From Nitrospira sp. (GTDB taxonomy: Bacteria; Nitrospirota; Nitrospiria; Nitrospirales; UBA8639), in assembly GCA_024760505.1 (NCBI GenBank), contig CP058931.1, positions 372,001 through 436,000 of the forward strand: a DNA stretch of 64,000 nt. The letters are read 5' to 3'. The translations under genes were made by a program, and so were the position numbers. Within the stretch, counting starts at the first letter, position 1. Every line of letters begins with the position of its first letter. A model generated the notes under the pieces. That model searched no databases, was not told the origin of the DNA, and saw nothing but the letters and a program-made list of their open reading frames with translations. Below are positions 1 through 9,213 of this stretch, piece by piece.

Positions 1-537
1 GAGAAAGGTGAAAAGGAGAATGCCCCCAAGGATTGCCGTCAACGAATAGGCGGTCAGACTGATTCTGATAAAATCATAGGCCAGCTGGTCGTATTTCTTC
101 GCCATGGCCTTATCCTTTGTCACCATGCCGATGAACTCAATCACCATACAGAAGATAGGAACCGCCAAGACAAAACTGCCGTAATACAAATGCTGCTGGT
201 TCGCAACCCAAATCAGCACTCGACTTTCAAAATTGCCATAGCGGGGATAATCATGCGTATTGTCCGCGGTGACTGGAGCAGTTTCACTCGACACCACGCC
301 TTCGGTCTTGTAATAAATATCCCGTCCCATTTCGACCGGCGCTGCCCCTTCCTCACCCTCGACAACCTCCTGAGCAGGCGGGGAGCTTTGCCCTCCCCCC
401 GACGCGATGGCTTCACCATTTCCAAATAGGATCGGCATCGCGATACCGATCGGCAGCAGCAACATTCCCACAATGATGCCGATCAGCATCATTGCGGCAT
501 TTTTTTTAAGCTTCATTCCCTCACGTATTCCACTCAT
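1..537 (-). CDS. cytochrome bd-like membrane protein, N-terminal part (cut by window edge)
   Basis: The frame is open for 179 codons from an ATG at 537 to the window edge. A GGGGAGA ribosome site precedes the start. A first membrane segment lies at residues 14-40. About 65 polar residues follow, containing GREIYYK-like charged sequence. A second membrane segment carries the motif NQQHLYYGSFVLAVPIF, and a third one reaches the edge. A His just before a long helix resembles the heme-ligating start of cytochrome bd subunit I helices. Nitrospira genomes are known to carry several bd-like oxidase paralogues with this kind of sequence. The identification rests on this resemblance and on my memory of the group. 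The rest of the gene, with the diagnostic quinol loop or heme ligands, lies outside the window. It could be another polytopic heme protein. Confidence 0.45.
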   Translation of the reverse strand, partial: MSGIREGMKLKKNAAMMLIGIIVGMLLLPIGIAMPILFGNGEAIASGGGQSSPPAQEVVEGEEGAAPVEMGRDIYYKTEGVVSSETAPVTADNTHDYPRYGNFESRVLIWVANQQHLYYGSFVLAVPIFCMVIEFIGMVTKDKAMAKKYDQLAYDFIRISLTAYSLTAILGGILLFTFL

Positions 538-992
538 TTCTCTCCCCCCAAAATCATTGGACTCATCTGGCCTGCAAAAATTTTTCCTCTGATAAATTCA
601 TCTCACAAGTTTTTCCGACATGGCCGTAATCTTGGTGTGACCAATTTCATTCCCGTCTTTCCTGTATGTTGTTGAACGCTTTGCATGGGCCATGCCCAAT
701 CAAGATAATTCATTGCCCCCAACCAATCCCTTGTAATCCATAGTTTCTGTTGTCTTTTCTCTGGGATAACATCCGCAGACGGATCTTTGACCCACGAAAG
801 AACGTGGTGGGAGGCGGTGGCCACCCACCGCCTTACGTGGCTGGACTCAGGAAAATACGGGGAGAACAAAAGGGGGAAAAACTAGGAGCATGACGAAGAA
901 GGATACGATACCCGAAAGCCCGATCACGCTCCGGAAGGCCGGGAGTTTTAACGGGCGCGATTCAGTTGGGAAAATGTGGTCTAAGAGGACAA
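538..992. other. intergenic region with two small hairpins
   Basis: No convincing gene was seen. Two perfect hairpins lie close together: CCACG/CGTGG with a 6-nt loop at 792-807, and AGGCGGTGG/CCACCGCCT with a 4-nt loop at 812-833. Neither has a T-run on either strand, so a terminator role downstream of the minus-strand gene ending at 993 is only possible. Confidence 0.4.
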
Positions 993-1586
993 TTACACGG
1001 CCGGATCGAAAATTTGCTGAAACACGGGGAATCGCATCGTACAAATATGCCCTCCCGCTAATGCTGCCTCAGCCACATCGTGAGGAGAACGGATACCGGT
1101 AAGAAGCACCTGAGTGGAGAGACCATAGTTTCGAAAGACGGTGACAATGGTTCGAATGATCTCGTCTCCCTTGGATTGATTGTCGCCGGTGCGATCAAGG
1201 CAAATGGACACACACCAGGCACCGGCTTTGGCGGCAATCAAGGCTTGCGTGAGGGAAAAACACAAAGACACATTTACCCGGATGCCTTCGGCTGTCAACC
1301 GCTTAGTCGCCTTGAGACCCGCAGGCGTCAAAGGACACTTCACCAAGACATTTTTATGGATTTTTGCTAATTCTTTGCTTTCCTTGACGATGGCCTCTTC
1401 TTCAATACTCAACACGCCCACACTGATCGGACTATCCACATAACGACAGATTTCTCGAATTCCCTGATAAAAATTCAGCCCCTGCTCAGCAACCAACGTG
1501 GCGTTCATGGCTATCCCATCCAGAACCCCCAACCTGCCAATCTCCTGAATCTCTTTGAGACTCACCGTGTCGAGATAGAATTTCAT
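993..1586 (-). CDS. divergent fructose-6-phosphate aldolase/transaldolase-like protein
   Basis: The protein has 197 residues and is recognisable as the small TalC/FSA-type transaldolase family. It has the opening MKFYLDT with the conserved Asp, VLVKCPLT with the Schiff-base Lys, and the typical GLKATKRLTAEGI stretch. In the family this fold performs aldol chemistry on fructose 6-phosphate or sedoheptulose 7-phosphate. Several usual active-site positions differ. The TTNPS loop reads AMNAT, the strand normally SPF.GR reads SICLDRTG, and AASIRH reads LTGIRS. The C-terminus stops about 15 residues early, before the usual KFxxDW end. I chose the start by alignment with the family; an ATG at 1592 is equally possible and neither has a strong ribosome site. 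It may be a non-canonical aldolase, a pseudoenzyme or an early decaying paralogue. Neighbours give no pathway. Confidence 0.7.
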   Translation of the reverse strand: MKFYLDTVSLKEIQEIGRLGVLDGIAMNATLVAEQGLNFYQGIREICRYVDSPISVGVLSIEEEAIVKESKELAKIHKNVLVKCPLTPAGLKATKRLTAEGIRVNVSLCFSLTQALIAAKAGAWCVSICLDRTGDNQSKGDEIIRTIVTVFRNYGLSTQVLLTGIRSPHDVAEAALAGGHICTMRFPVFQQIFDPAV

Positions 1587-1975
1587 GAGCATTCATTACT
1601 CATGAACAGGGATTGACCCCAAGCCGCAAAAAATTCTGCCAAAACCATGACCTACTGCTCCCGCCTCTGGATCGCCGATAAAACCTGAAATCCTGACCCA
1701 AGTCTCTTTGACGAATTGATAAAAGGAAACTGGCTCCATTTTCGGTATGCATACACCAAGCCACAGTTGGATGGAGATGGGCTGAGACGAGAGACGATTG
1801 AAAACGGCGTAGATGCAAATGACAAGGACGCAGGTTAATGGACTGGCATTGAAACCCCATGAAGGATCGTGGTGGTCTCGGTGGCTCATACCACCACCCA
1901 CCGTGGTTTCAGCATATGGGATTTCGCAGAAAAGAGTGAGATCAGGTAGAAAGAAAGAGTCTGAAGTTGAACAAC
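1587..1975. other. intergenic region, no gene seen
   Basis: No supportable coding frame was seen. The stretch has imperfect GGTGG/CCACC repeats around 1868-1905, similar in style to the hairpins at 792-833. Confidence 0.3.
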
Positions 1976-3499
1976 CTAGAGTCGAGTCGGGCGTTGAAGA
2001 CCTAATTTTTTGATCCGGCTCCTGAGCGTGCTAGGTGCCAATCCGAGTTGTTCCGCCGCGCCACCCTCCCCCTCGATCTGCCAATTGCTGGAGGCCAGGG
2101 TCTGAAGAATATGTTGCCGTTCAAAATCAACTAATCCGGCCGGAGCCTTTGATTCATGCGTGGCATTCTGAAGAATCAAAAGCCGTTCATCAATGCGCAG
2201 AACCTTTTGGTGGGAGAGAATCACCGCCCGTTCAATCACATTTTCCAGTTCTCGAATATTGCCCGGCCAGGAATACCGGATAAGCCGCTGCAGAGAATTC
2301 GGTTCAATAGATTCGCAGGGCCGTTTGAGTTTCATAGCATAATGCTCCAGAAAATGCTGTGCGAGTTCTGGAATATCTTCCGGCCGGGCACGGAGGGGAG
2401 GGATGGTAATCGGAAATACATGAAGTCGATAGAAAAGGTCAGCACGAAAACGACCTTGTTCAATGGCTGATGGCAGATCGGCATTAGTTGAGGCCATCAA
2501 CCGAATATCCACTGGGATAGACTGTTTTCCACCCACACGATCGACCATCCCGTCCTGAATTACTCGTAATAATTTTGCTTGGGTCTCCATAGGAATTTCC
2601 CCGATTTCGTCTAACAACAAGGTCCCGCCATGGGCTAACTCAAAACGCCCCTCACGTCTGGAATCGGCTCCGGTAAACGCTCCTTTTTCGTGACCGAATA
2701 ATTCGCTTTCGACTAATCCTGCCGGAAGGGCCGCACAATTGACCCTAATGAAGGGTTTGTTCGCACGCATGCTCCAATCATGAATGGCTTGGGCGAGGAG
2801 TTCCTTCCCGGTTCCCGTTTCCCCCGTGATGAGAACAGTCGCCGTCGTAGGAGCGACCTCGCGGGCAAGTTCCAATACATGCTGAAAAACCTGACTTCGT
2901 CCTACCATGGCCCCGAAGTGTTTTGTCAGCTTGAGTTCCTCGACCAGATAGGTGTTTTCTCGTGCCAACTGCTGACGTAGCAGATTAATTTCCTCATAGG
3001 CCTGTACATGATCTATTGCATAGGCAATTTGCATTGCCACTTGGGATAAAAACTCAAGTGCATCCGGCTCCGGGTTCCCAGGATCAACGCTCCCAAGATT
3101 CAACACCCCCACACACTTTCCTCTGACCAACAACGGCAGGTTGATCATGCGTCCCAGCCCTTCCTCCACATACCATTGGTCTTCCAGAAAGACCTGCTCC
3201 TGTTTGAGATCAGGACGGACATGTAACGTCTTGTGATCGTACACCCACCCCATTGCACTCCCAACACGCGGTATCACGGTATCGCCTTGCACCACGACCC
3301 TCGCCAAATGAGTCGTCACAACATAAAATTGAAATCCATCAGACTTACGGTCATATAAAGTTACACTGACCCGGGCCCAAGGCATGACCTGTTCAATCTG
3401 CTCGATAATGGCCTGCCAGAGACTATCGGTATCCCGTTGTGAATTGAGCACAATCGCGACATTCAAGAGTGCCCGGTAATTTCTCTCGATTCGTTCCAC
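1976..3499 (-). CDS. sigma-54-dependent activator, GAF-AAA+-Fis HTH
   Basis: The 507-residue protein has the layout of an NtrC-class enhancer-binding protein. Residues 20-165 look like a GAF sensor domain. The AAA+ domain carries Walker A GETGTGKE at 226-233, the sigma-54 contact loop GAFTGA at 273-278 and Walker B LLLDEIG near 295-300. A Fis-type helix-turn-helix ([17 protein letters not shown]) lies at the C-terminus. There is no receiver domain, so the signal is probably sensed directly by GAF. It would open sigma-54 promoters by ATP hydrolysis. The start is a GTG preceded by AAGGA at a short distance; no better start is visible. It is a close paralogue of the activator at 4891-6438, and the two flank the divergently read flavin reductase gene. 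The ligand is unknown. Confidence 0.9.
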   Translation of the reverse strand: MERIERNYRALLNVAIVLNSQRDTDSLWQAIIEQIEQVMPWARVSVTLYDRKSDGFQFYVVTTHLARVVVQGDTVIPRVGSAMGWVYDHKTLHVRPDLKQEQVFLEDQWYVEEGLGRMINLPLLVRGKCVGVLNLGSVDPGNPEPDALEFLSQVAMQIAYAIDHVQAYEEINLLRQQLARENTYLVEELKLTKHFGAMVGRSQVFQHVLELAREVAPTTATVLITGETGTGKELLAQAIHDWSMRANKPFIRVNCAALPAGLVESELFGHEKGAFTGADSRREGRFELAHGGTLLLDEIGEIPMETQAKLLRVIQDGMVDRVGGKQSIPVDIRLMASTNADLPSAIEQGRFRADLFYRLHVFPITIPPLRARPEDIPELAQHFLEHYAMKLKRPCESIEPNSLQRLIRYSWPGNIRELENVIERAVILSHQKVLRIDERLLILQNATHESKAPAGLVDFERQHILQTLASSNWQIEGEGGAAEQLGLAPSTLRSRIKKLGLQRPTRL

Positions 3500-3760
3500 A
3501 GTCCTTCAATCCTTTCTTGCGACAGATTCAAGCATAGAACCGAATGACCTGTCTAATAAGAGAAATGAGCTTGAACTTATTCGAAATCCGAAAAGGTAGT
3601 ACGATTATTTTATGGTTAAGCCGTGAAGAAAAATGGCTTCGTCTTAATCGGATAAATGAAAACCCTGAGCCAACAATTGACTCAACCCCATACCAAAACG
3701 CTAGGATGATGTGAGTTCGGAGCACCTCATAACGTATGCGACCATCAAGGAGCGTTCTCA

Positions 3761-4501
3761 ATGGGAAAACTCACCAAGCCATCCATTTATCATGTGGCAT
3801 TGAGAAAGCGTCAGGAAATCGCCAAGAGTACAATGGCATTCTATTTTGATCGACCGGCTGGATTCACCTTTACAGCTGGGCAGTTTATCGATCTGTCATT
3901 ACCGAATCTTTCCACATCCGATCCGGAAGGTCATACACGGGCCCTGACTCTTGCCAGCGCTCCTTCCGAACAACATCTCATGGTCGCCACCCGTCTTCGG
4001 GACACCGCATTTAAACACATGCTGGCAGAAATGCCTCTTGGAACGACAATTGACCTTGAAGGTCCATTCGGACAATTCACGCTACCGTCTGACGATTCCC
4101 GAACAATCGTTCTCCTCGCAGGAGGAATCGGAATTACACCGTTCCGAAGTATGCTGGTCGAAGCCGCTCATCACAAACTCTCACATCATCTCATTCTCCT
4201 GTATTCCAATCGGCATCAGGAAGATGCCGCTTTTCTTGATGAACTGCAAACCCTCCAGCAAGAGAATACGCATTTTACGTGTATTGAAACGATGACGAGC
4301 CCAAACGGAGGCACGGAAACCTGGAAAGGTGAAACCGGCCGGATAGACCATGTCATGCTCAGAAAATATGTTAAAGAGACGGAGACGGCTTTGTATTATG
4401 TTGTGGGACCCCCTGCAATGGTTGATGGATTACGAAAGATGCTTGAGTCTACCGGCATTCCAAGGACCAATATTCGCTCTGAAGAATTTGTGGGCTATTG
4501 A
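3761..4501 (+). CDS. FAD/NAD(P)-binding oxidoreductase, ferredoxin-NADP reductase fold
   Basis: The protein has 246 residues and contains both halves of the ferredoxin-NADP reductase fold. The FAD half shows RALTLASAP at 60-68, a variant of the family's RxYS motif, preceded by the AGQFIDL strand. The NAD(P) half begins LLAGGIGITPFRSML at 118-132 and ends with GPPAMVDGLRKML and a SEEF motif. No iron-sulfur, globin or membrane domain is attached, so it must pass electrons to or from a separate partner. AAGGAG is placed correctly before the ATG. The gene stands alone between two paralogous sigma-54 activators, which makes it a likely target of one of them, although I saw no clear -24/-12 promoter in the 261 bp upstream. 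The partner and substrate cannot be read from the sequence. Confidence 0.85.
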   Translation: MGKLTKPSIYHVALRKRQEIAKSTMAFYFDRPAGFTFTAGQFIDLSLPNLSTSDPEGHTRALTLASAPSEQHLMVATRLRDTAFKHMLAEMPLGTTIDLEGPFGQFTLPSDDSRTIVLLAGGIGITPFRSMLVEAAHHKLSHHLILLYSNRHQEDAAFLDELQTLQQENTHFTCIETMTSPNGGTETWKGETGRIDHVMLRKYVKETETALYYVVGPPAMVDGLRKMLESTGIPRTNIRSEEFVGY

Positions 4502-4890
4502 AATTCCCCGGACTCCACGACTGAACAGTCATATACAAATCAACAGATTTCATCATTGATCTGAAAAAGATGGCGTAGATTCCGTATAGCCTTTTGTCGC
4601 ATCGGAAACCCTCTCCCACAAGGAGCTGGGAAGAAAGCCGTTTACGTGGTTTTCCTTTCTGAAAAACCTTGCTGTCGGGATGACCTGTCAATGACATGAG
4701 GAAAAAAAAGCATCTTAGTGAAGCAGGGGACGGGACAAGGTTTCCTGATCTAAGCGGTTCGTATGCTCACAAGTCAGTCGAGGTAGGTTTCGATTGGGAG
4801 GACAAAGACGGGAGCATGGTATTTCAAATTGTTACCTCCGGACTAACCGGCTTCTCATCTCAATCAGACAGCCCGCGATTGGGTGTCTTA
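4502..4890. other. intergenic region between convergent genes
   Basis: No supportable gene. A reading frame from 4696 runs into the end of the opposite-strand activator gene and looks like a shadow. No hairpin with a T-run was recognised. Confidence 0.35.
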
Positions 4891-6438
4891 TTATTCAGAG
4901 TGCCGCTTGATCCCGAATTTTTTCAATCGGCTTCTCAGGGTGCTGGGGTGTAATCCCAGATGCTTGGCCGCCCCTAATGGTCCATCAATTCTCCATTCAC
5001 ACGCCGTTAAGGCTTGGAGTATTCGAGTGCGCTCCACGTCTTTTAATTGAGTGGGTGGCATTGCATCCATGTCGTTTGCCGGTGACTGCAACAACGAATC
5101 TTCCACATGTATGATCGACGATTGGCAAAGAATCATGGCTCGTTCAATCACATTTTTTAGTTCCCGTACATTACCCGGCCATGGATACTGAACCAGCATT
5201 TCCATTGAACGATCATCGATGTCCTGACAGTTTCGTCTGAACTGCAACCGATTTTTCTCCATGAAATGTCGCACCAGAAGGGGAATATCATGTATACGTT
5301 CCCGGAGGGGAGGCACCACAATCGGAAAAACATGCAATCGATAATATAGGTCGGAACGAAAACGACCTTCGGCAATCGCCTTGCTTAAATCGCTATTGGT
5401 CGCGGCAATGATTCGCACATCGACGGCTTTCCCTTCGATACTGCCTACTCGTTCCACGATACCATCCTGTAAAACCCTCAGGAGTTTTGCCTGCGCTTCA
5501 ATCGGCATCTCCCCGATTTCATCAAGAAACAAGGTGCCGCCATTGGCTAATTCAAATTTGCCGGGTCTTCCAGTCTCTGCACCGGTAAACGCACCTTTTT
5601 CATGGCCGAAGAGCTCACTTTCCACCAGACCTGAAGGTAATGCCGCACAATTGACTCGAACAAAGGGCTTTACTTTGCGAGGGCTCAACTCATGAAGTAA
5701 TCGTGCCAATAGTTCTTTTCCGGTTCCCGTTTCCCCCATAATGAGCACCGAGGTCGTGGTCGGGGCAACGGCCTGAGCCAAGTCCAGCACGTTCTTAAAC
5801 TTTTGACTGTTTCCTACCATCGCTCCAAAATCGTATGAAACTTTGATTTCTTCTAGGAGATAGGCATTTTCACGGGTGAGCTGTTCCTTCAGATGGTGGA
5901 TCTCTTCATAGGCCCGCACATGATCAATGGCAAAGGCAATTTGAGTCGCCACTTGGCGTAGGAACAAGACATTTTCCGGATCAGGATCCCCGGATTCCAC
6001 ACTGCCAATATTCAAAGATCCGATGCAATTATCCCCAATAATCATAGGAATATTGATCATTCTTCCCAGGCCCTCTTCGTGATAAAACGCATCTTCTAAA
6101 AATACGGGATTTTGTTGTAAATGGGGACGTATATGAAGACGCCGATGACTATACACCCACCCCATGGCACTGCCTTCTCGAGGAATGATGGCATCACATT
6201 TCAACTTTACCACCGGCATACTCGTTTCCACCGCGTAAAACCGAAAAGCATCTATGTCAGAATGATAGAGAGTAATACCCGCGCGTTCCCAAGAGATCAC
6301 CTTTTTAATATGTCCGGTAATGGCTTTCCACAAATCTTCCGTATTCCGTTGGGAATTTAAGATGTTCGTGACTTCCAGCAAGGTTTGATAGAAGTTTCGG
6401 GCTAGTTGATCGGTTGGGTAATTCATATCGACTATCAT
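4891..6438 (-). CDS. sigma-54-dependent activator, GAF-AAA+-Fis HTH (paralogue of 1976-3499)
   Basis: This 515-residue protein is the sister of the activator at 1976-3499, with matching sequence over nearly the whole length. It shows the same GAF core ([21 protein letters not shown], split here by reading only), Walker A GETGTGKE, the GAFTGA loop, Walker B LFLDEIG and the C-terminal helix-turn-helix LGLHPSTLRSRLKKFGI. I preferred the ATG at 6438, which has GAGGGG about 9 bases upstream, over an in-frame GTG at 6453. Sequence differences lie mainly in the N-terminus and in the spacer before the HTH, which suggests the two copies see related but different signals or sites. Both act in the cytoplasm on sigma-54 RNA polymerase. 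Position beside the flavin reductase suggests a shared regulon. Confidence 0.9.
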   Translation of the reverse strand: MIVDMNYPTDQLARNFYQTLLEVTNILNSQRNTEDLWKAITGHIKKVISWERAGITLYHSDIDAFRFYAVETSMPVVKLKCDAIIPREGSAMGWVYSHRRLHIRPHLQQNPVFLEDAFYHEEGLGRMINIPMIIGDNCIGSLNIGSVESGDPDPENVLFLRQVATQIAFAIDHVRAYEEIHHLKEQLTRENAYLLEEIKVSYDFGAMVGNSQKFKNVLDLAQAVAPTTTSVLIMGETGTGKELLARLLHELSPRKVKPFVRVNCAALPSGLVESELFGHEKGAFTGAETGRPGKFELANGGTLFLDEIGEMPIEAQAKLLRVLQDGIVERVGSIEGKAVDVRIIAATNSDLSKAIAEGRFRSDLYYRLHVFPIVVPPLRERIHDIPLLVRHFMEKNRLQFRRNCQDIDDRSMEMLVQYPWPGNVRELKNVIERAMILCQSSIIHVEDSLLQSPANDMDAMPPTQLKDVERTRILQALTACEWRIDGPLGAAKHLGLHPSTLRSRLKKFGIKRHSE

Positions 6439-6988
6439 GTGTAAGCCCCTCACACTTAAATATGAATACGAAGCATCCTAACCTTAACTGAAACTTTTGA
6501 ACAAGAAACCATGGGCAAAAATATTACGGTTAATTTTCTAAAAAGAGGCAGCAATTACTGAGCCATTAAACGATTTTGTTGTAGTGTACAAATATCTATT
6601 TTCCTTGTCAGAATTGTCCTGGCGCCTGAACTAAAATATGTTTTATTTTTCAATAGCTTAATAAGTCTAGCCACCACCTCTCCCATAGGGGCATCCATGT
6701 CACGCAATCGATTGGTTTCTGTAAGTAAACATTATTAAAAAAACTTCATATTTAATTTTCGCAGAAGAGCGAAAACGCACGGAGATGTCCGTGCTCAATC
6801 GCACGCCCATTCGCCACAGGCATTTCCACACCTCTGATCTTTTATCCCACCTCATAGATGCATTGCTTTGGATAAGTTTCACCAGTGAGGCCACTTCTTC
6901 ATGTGTGGAAGACGCGATGTGCCTTATATTTTTTTGCCTCAGGTCGTGAAAGGTATGCAATTCCATGGAGGTCAAAAAAACGGCTTAG
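6439..6988. other. AT-rich intergenic region
   Basis: No convincing gene. A frame at 6700-6975 on the minus strand begins with TTG without a ribosome site and reads across the terminator of the next gene, so I do not call it. The part near 6440-6650 is AT-rich and probably holds the promoter of the activator gene. Confidence 0.35.
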
Positions 6989-7018
6989 AAAAAAAAAGCC
7001 TGGCGTAGACGCCAGGCA
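6989..7018 (-). terminator. rho-independent terminator of the secreted-protein gene at 7138
   Basis: A perfect 8-bp stem GCCTGGCG/CGCCAGGC (6998-7005 and 7010-7017) with a TAGA loop. Nine A residues lie on its left side, giving a T-run after the hairpin on the minus strand. Confidence 0.85.
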
Positions 7019-7137
7019 CAAGAATACAGGAGGGATTTTATTCTGTTCCAGAAATGGAGAGGCTGCTGAACCTCCCCATTACATGGAACAGGGATAGACA
7101 TTTATTGGCATTTGCAATTACATCATACAGGGATCAA

Positions 7138-7509
7138 CTACTCCGTCAGCTTAGCTTGATCAGCTTGCCTTATATGCCAAGCGATCTTCTCATTCAAAAT
7201 ACTCGCATTCCCTTTCAAGGTCGAGGAGATATGCTTCAAGGCATTTCTATGGAACCCTTTCGGGTCAAAATGTGGTTTGCTCTCAAAATGGGCTATGCGC
7301 TTATCTACATCCTGCACACGGCTTTCCAGGGACTGTACTTCCCCTTCTGAAGCTTTTGCCGCAGTCATATGATCTTGAATAGACCAACCCTGGGTCTCCA
7401 TTTTCCAGGCTGAACTCTGTTCTTGACCGTTATCACTAGCCAAGACAAATTGAGGAAATCCTAGAAGCATCCCAACAAGAAGAGCTGAAAAAATCATTTT
7501 GTTATACAT
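7138..7509 (-). CDS. small secreted coiled-coil protein, copy 1
   Basis: The protein has 123 residues. A signal peptide occupies about residues 1-24 (ends FPQFVLAS). The mature part has the phrase ETQGWSIQDHMTAAKA, then a charged heptad-like helix (EVQSLESRVQDVDKRIAHFE), the phrase FDPKGFHRNALK, and ends EKIAWHIRQADQAKLTE. AAGGAGAAAG precedes the ATG. It is clearly paralogous to the gene at 8244-8615, which shares the same motifs and C-terminus. I do not recognise the family. The heptads and amphipathic helices suggest a small periplasmic helical protein. A strong terminator follows and a cluster of TGTTACA boxes lies 170-230 bp upstream, so it is probably a single-gene, regulated transcript. 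Confidence 0.8.
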   Translation of the reverse strand: MYNKMIFSALLVGMLLGFPQFVLASDNGQEQSSAWKMETQGWSIQDHMTAAKASEGEVQSLESRVQDVDKRIAHFESKPHFDPKGFHRNALKHISSTLKGNASILNEKIAWHIRQADQAKLTE

Positions 7510-7682
7510 AACTTTCTCCTTCCAGCATTTATCAGTTTTAAAAACATCGTCGAACTTGTACTGCTAAAATTAACGTTGTTTCCAGCACTATCATTTTCAA
7601 TATACAATCTATATGCCAACAAAAACTTAATAACATTTGCTTTTATATTCAATAACTTAACATTTTATATTCTTAAACATTA

Positions 7683-7742
7683 TGTTACGAGTGTAACATT
7701 AAAATGTTACAAAAATGATTCATTTTGTTACATAATGTTACA
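7683..7742. promoter_or_regulatory. cluster of five TGTTAC(A)/TGTAACA boxes
   Basis: Within 60 bp there are boxes at 7683-7688, 7692-7698 (reverse orientation), 7705-7711, 7726-7732 and 7736-7742. The first two form an inverted pair and the third a further inverted pair with the second. Two perfect copies and a degenerate one recur upstream of the paralogous gene. This looks like a multi-site operator; the regulator is unknown. Confidence 0.55.
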
Positions 7743-7754
7743 CTTTTACTTGTC

Positions 7755-7892
7755 ATGACTTCGGAAGTTTCTATCTGGTTTGATGACAGGATTTTGCCTG
7801 GAAATGTGAAGATGGAACCGGCTGAAGAAGATGCCACCCTCCAGCATGTAGTACTCAATCAGGCCATGAGCAGTATTCTGGAGGAACAATAA
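7755..7892 (+). CDS. possible 45-residue ORF divergent to the secreted-protein gene
   Basis: A 45-codon frame starts with ATG just after the TGTTACA cluster and ends at TAA. The protein is acidic and soluble (MTSEVSIWFDDRIL at the start, AMSSILEEQ at the end). The equivalent place next to the second copy (from about 8849) begins with a similar frame (MPSDAFLIYLDAERRLL) that stops after 20 codons, and DNA similarity continues beyond. No ribosome site is visible. It may be a real short gene decaying in copy 2, or simply part of a duplicated DNA segment. Confidence 0.2.
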   Translation: MTSEVSIWFDDRILPGNVKMEPAEEDATLQHVVLNQAMSSILEEQ

Positions 7893-8243
7893 AAAAAGCG
7901 AAGAGTTTTTGCTCTGCTTTGCCACCTCATCAAGCTCCTTATCCAAGACATCAGACCCGCATGGTTGATAAGGGTGACGTTCCTGTTTCTGCAAAGAAAA
8001 ACTTAGCGGCACACACTTGTGCGAGGATTAGGAAAACAACCGGCGTGAAAGGCAGACTCTGCCCCCTACAATCAGTCCAAGAAAAAAAGGGTAAGGCCAA
8101 AGTCATATTTGAGTTCGGTAAGTTTATTTGCCACATTGGCTCGGTGACGAATAGACAACCTCCATCGACGGAAGGGTTATTCCCACATACTCAAATACCG
8201 ATAGCCAGGCATACTCCCCTCTTTCTTGGAGGTTCCATTACTC
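7893..8243. other. intergenic region inside the tandem duplication
   Basis: No supportable gene. It separates the two copies of the duplicated unit. A plus-strand frame from 7919 runs through the next minus-strand gene and is rejected. Confidence 0.3.
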
Positions 8244-8615
8244 CTACTGCGTCAGCTTGGCCTGGTCGGCCTGTCGAAAATGCCAGGCAATCTTTTCATT
8301 CAAAAGTTTCTCTTGCTCTTCCAATGTGCTGGAAAGAAGCTTTAGGGAACTTCTGGTAAACCCCTTCGGATCAAAGTATGGCTTTTTCTCCAACTTGGTA
8401 ATGCGTTTATCCAATTGCTGAATGCGGTCCTCTAAAGACTGAACTTCCTCTTCTTCAGAATACGCAGCAGCTATATGGTCTTGAATGGACCAACCCTGGG
8501 TTTCCAGTTTCCACTCAGAGACCTGTTCTTTCGTAATCTCACCAGCCAAAACAAATTGTGAAATGCCTAGGAGTATCCCCACGAGAAAAAATAACATCAA
8601 TATTTTGTGATTCAT
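8244..8615 (-). CDS. small secreted coiled-coil protein, copy 2
   Basis: This 123-residue paralogue of the protein at 7138-7509 has a signal peptide (MNHKILMLFFLVGILLGI...VLAG), then WKLETQGWSIQDHIAAAY, a charged coiled-coil stretch (EVQSLEDRIQQLDKRITKLE), YFDPKGFTRSSLK and the end EKIAWHFRQADQAKLTQ. I chose the ATG at 8615 because GGGAGGA lies seven bases before it; a longer frame to 8645 lacks such a site and would add residues before the signal peptide. The two mature proteins share most positions, with the charged helix the most divergent part. Role unknown. Its upstream region also carries TGTTACA boxes, so co-regulation with copy 1 is likely. Confidence 0.8.
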   Translation of the reverse strand: MNHKILMLFFLVGILLGISQFVLAGEITKEQVSEWKLETQGWSIQDHIAAAYSEEEEVQSLEDRIQQLDKRITKLEKKPYFDPKGFTRSSLKLLSSTLEEQEKLLNEKIAWHFRQADQAKLTQ

Positions 8616-8784
8616 GGCTTCCTCCCATCTTGCTGAATGCTTCAAAAGACCATCTATTGATTCATTGACTACTCTTTCACCCCCTAATCATGTCCATCCA
8701 ATTTTGAGGCCAACCGTCTTAAGTCAGTACTTACTCTTTATTTCAACGGCTTAACAATTGTGAAATAAAATGATCGTGCTGAAC

Positions 8785-8835
8785 TGTTACATCTAAATGC
8801 ATCAAAAGTGTAATGCGTTGATACATCATGTAACA
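8785..8835. promoter_or_regulatory. second TGTTACA box cluster
   Basis: TGTTACA at 8785-8791 and TGTAACA at 8829-8835 are perfect, with a degenerate TGTAAT at 8809-8814 between them. They lie about 170-220 bp upstream of the copy-2 gene, the same distance as in copy 1. The following TGTCATG-CTTC sequence is also shared with copy 1. Confidence 0.5.
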
Positions 8836-9213
8836 CGTCAGCCTGTCATGCCTTCAGATGCGTTTCTGATTTATCTGGATGCTGAACGACGCCTTCTCTG
8901 TGGAATATAGTAAGAAGCGGGATACTTGTGACTGTTCTAGATGAATAGATGAACAAAAAAAGAAGTGTGGGGAAATCGCGCAAGCACGCAGACAGGAGAC
9001 TTCTAGGCCATGCTCCACTGCCAATCCGGGCGTCCCGGCCATCCAGGTGATTGCGGCCTGGTCTATGGAAAGCCATGCCTTAGCCTGCCAGGGTTGGCTT
9101 ATTTAAAGCCGGACCTTTCTGAAATCTCCCTTACCCAGATTCGCCCGGGCCTGATAGGGGCAAATTTCCTATGCTTGGAGGATGAGTTATTCAACTGTCT
9201 CCCAAACAAGACT
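8836..9213. other. intergenic region, remains of the duplicated upstream segment
   Basis: No supportable gene. The first 120 bp resemble 7751-7900, including a shared A-run segment, and mark the outer limit of the duplication. Confidence 0.35.

Noticed and set aside
603..869. Minus-strand frame of 88 codons
   Set aside because: No ribosome site, odd composition, spans the hairpins at 792-833.
4696..4953. Plus-strand frame of 85 codons after the flavin reductase
   Set aside because: Runs into the opposite-strand activator gene; no recognisable sequence.
6700..6975. Minus-strand frame of 91 codons
   Set aside because: TTG start without ribosome site and it begins just downstream of a strong terminator.
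7919..8359. Plus-strand frame of 146 codons
   Set aside because: Overlaps the well-supported minus-strand secreted-protein gene.
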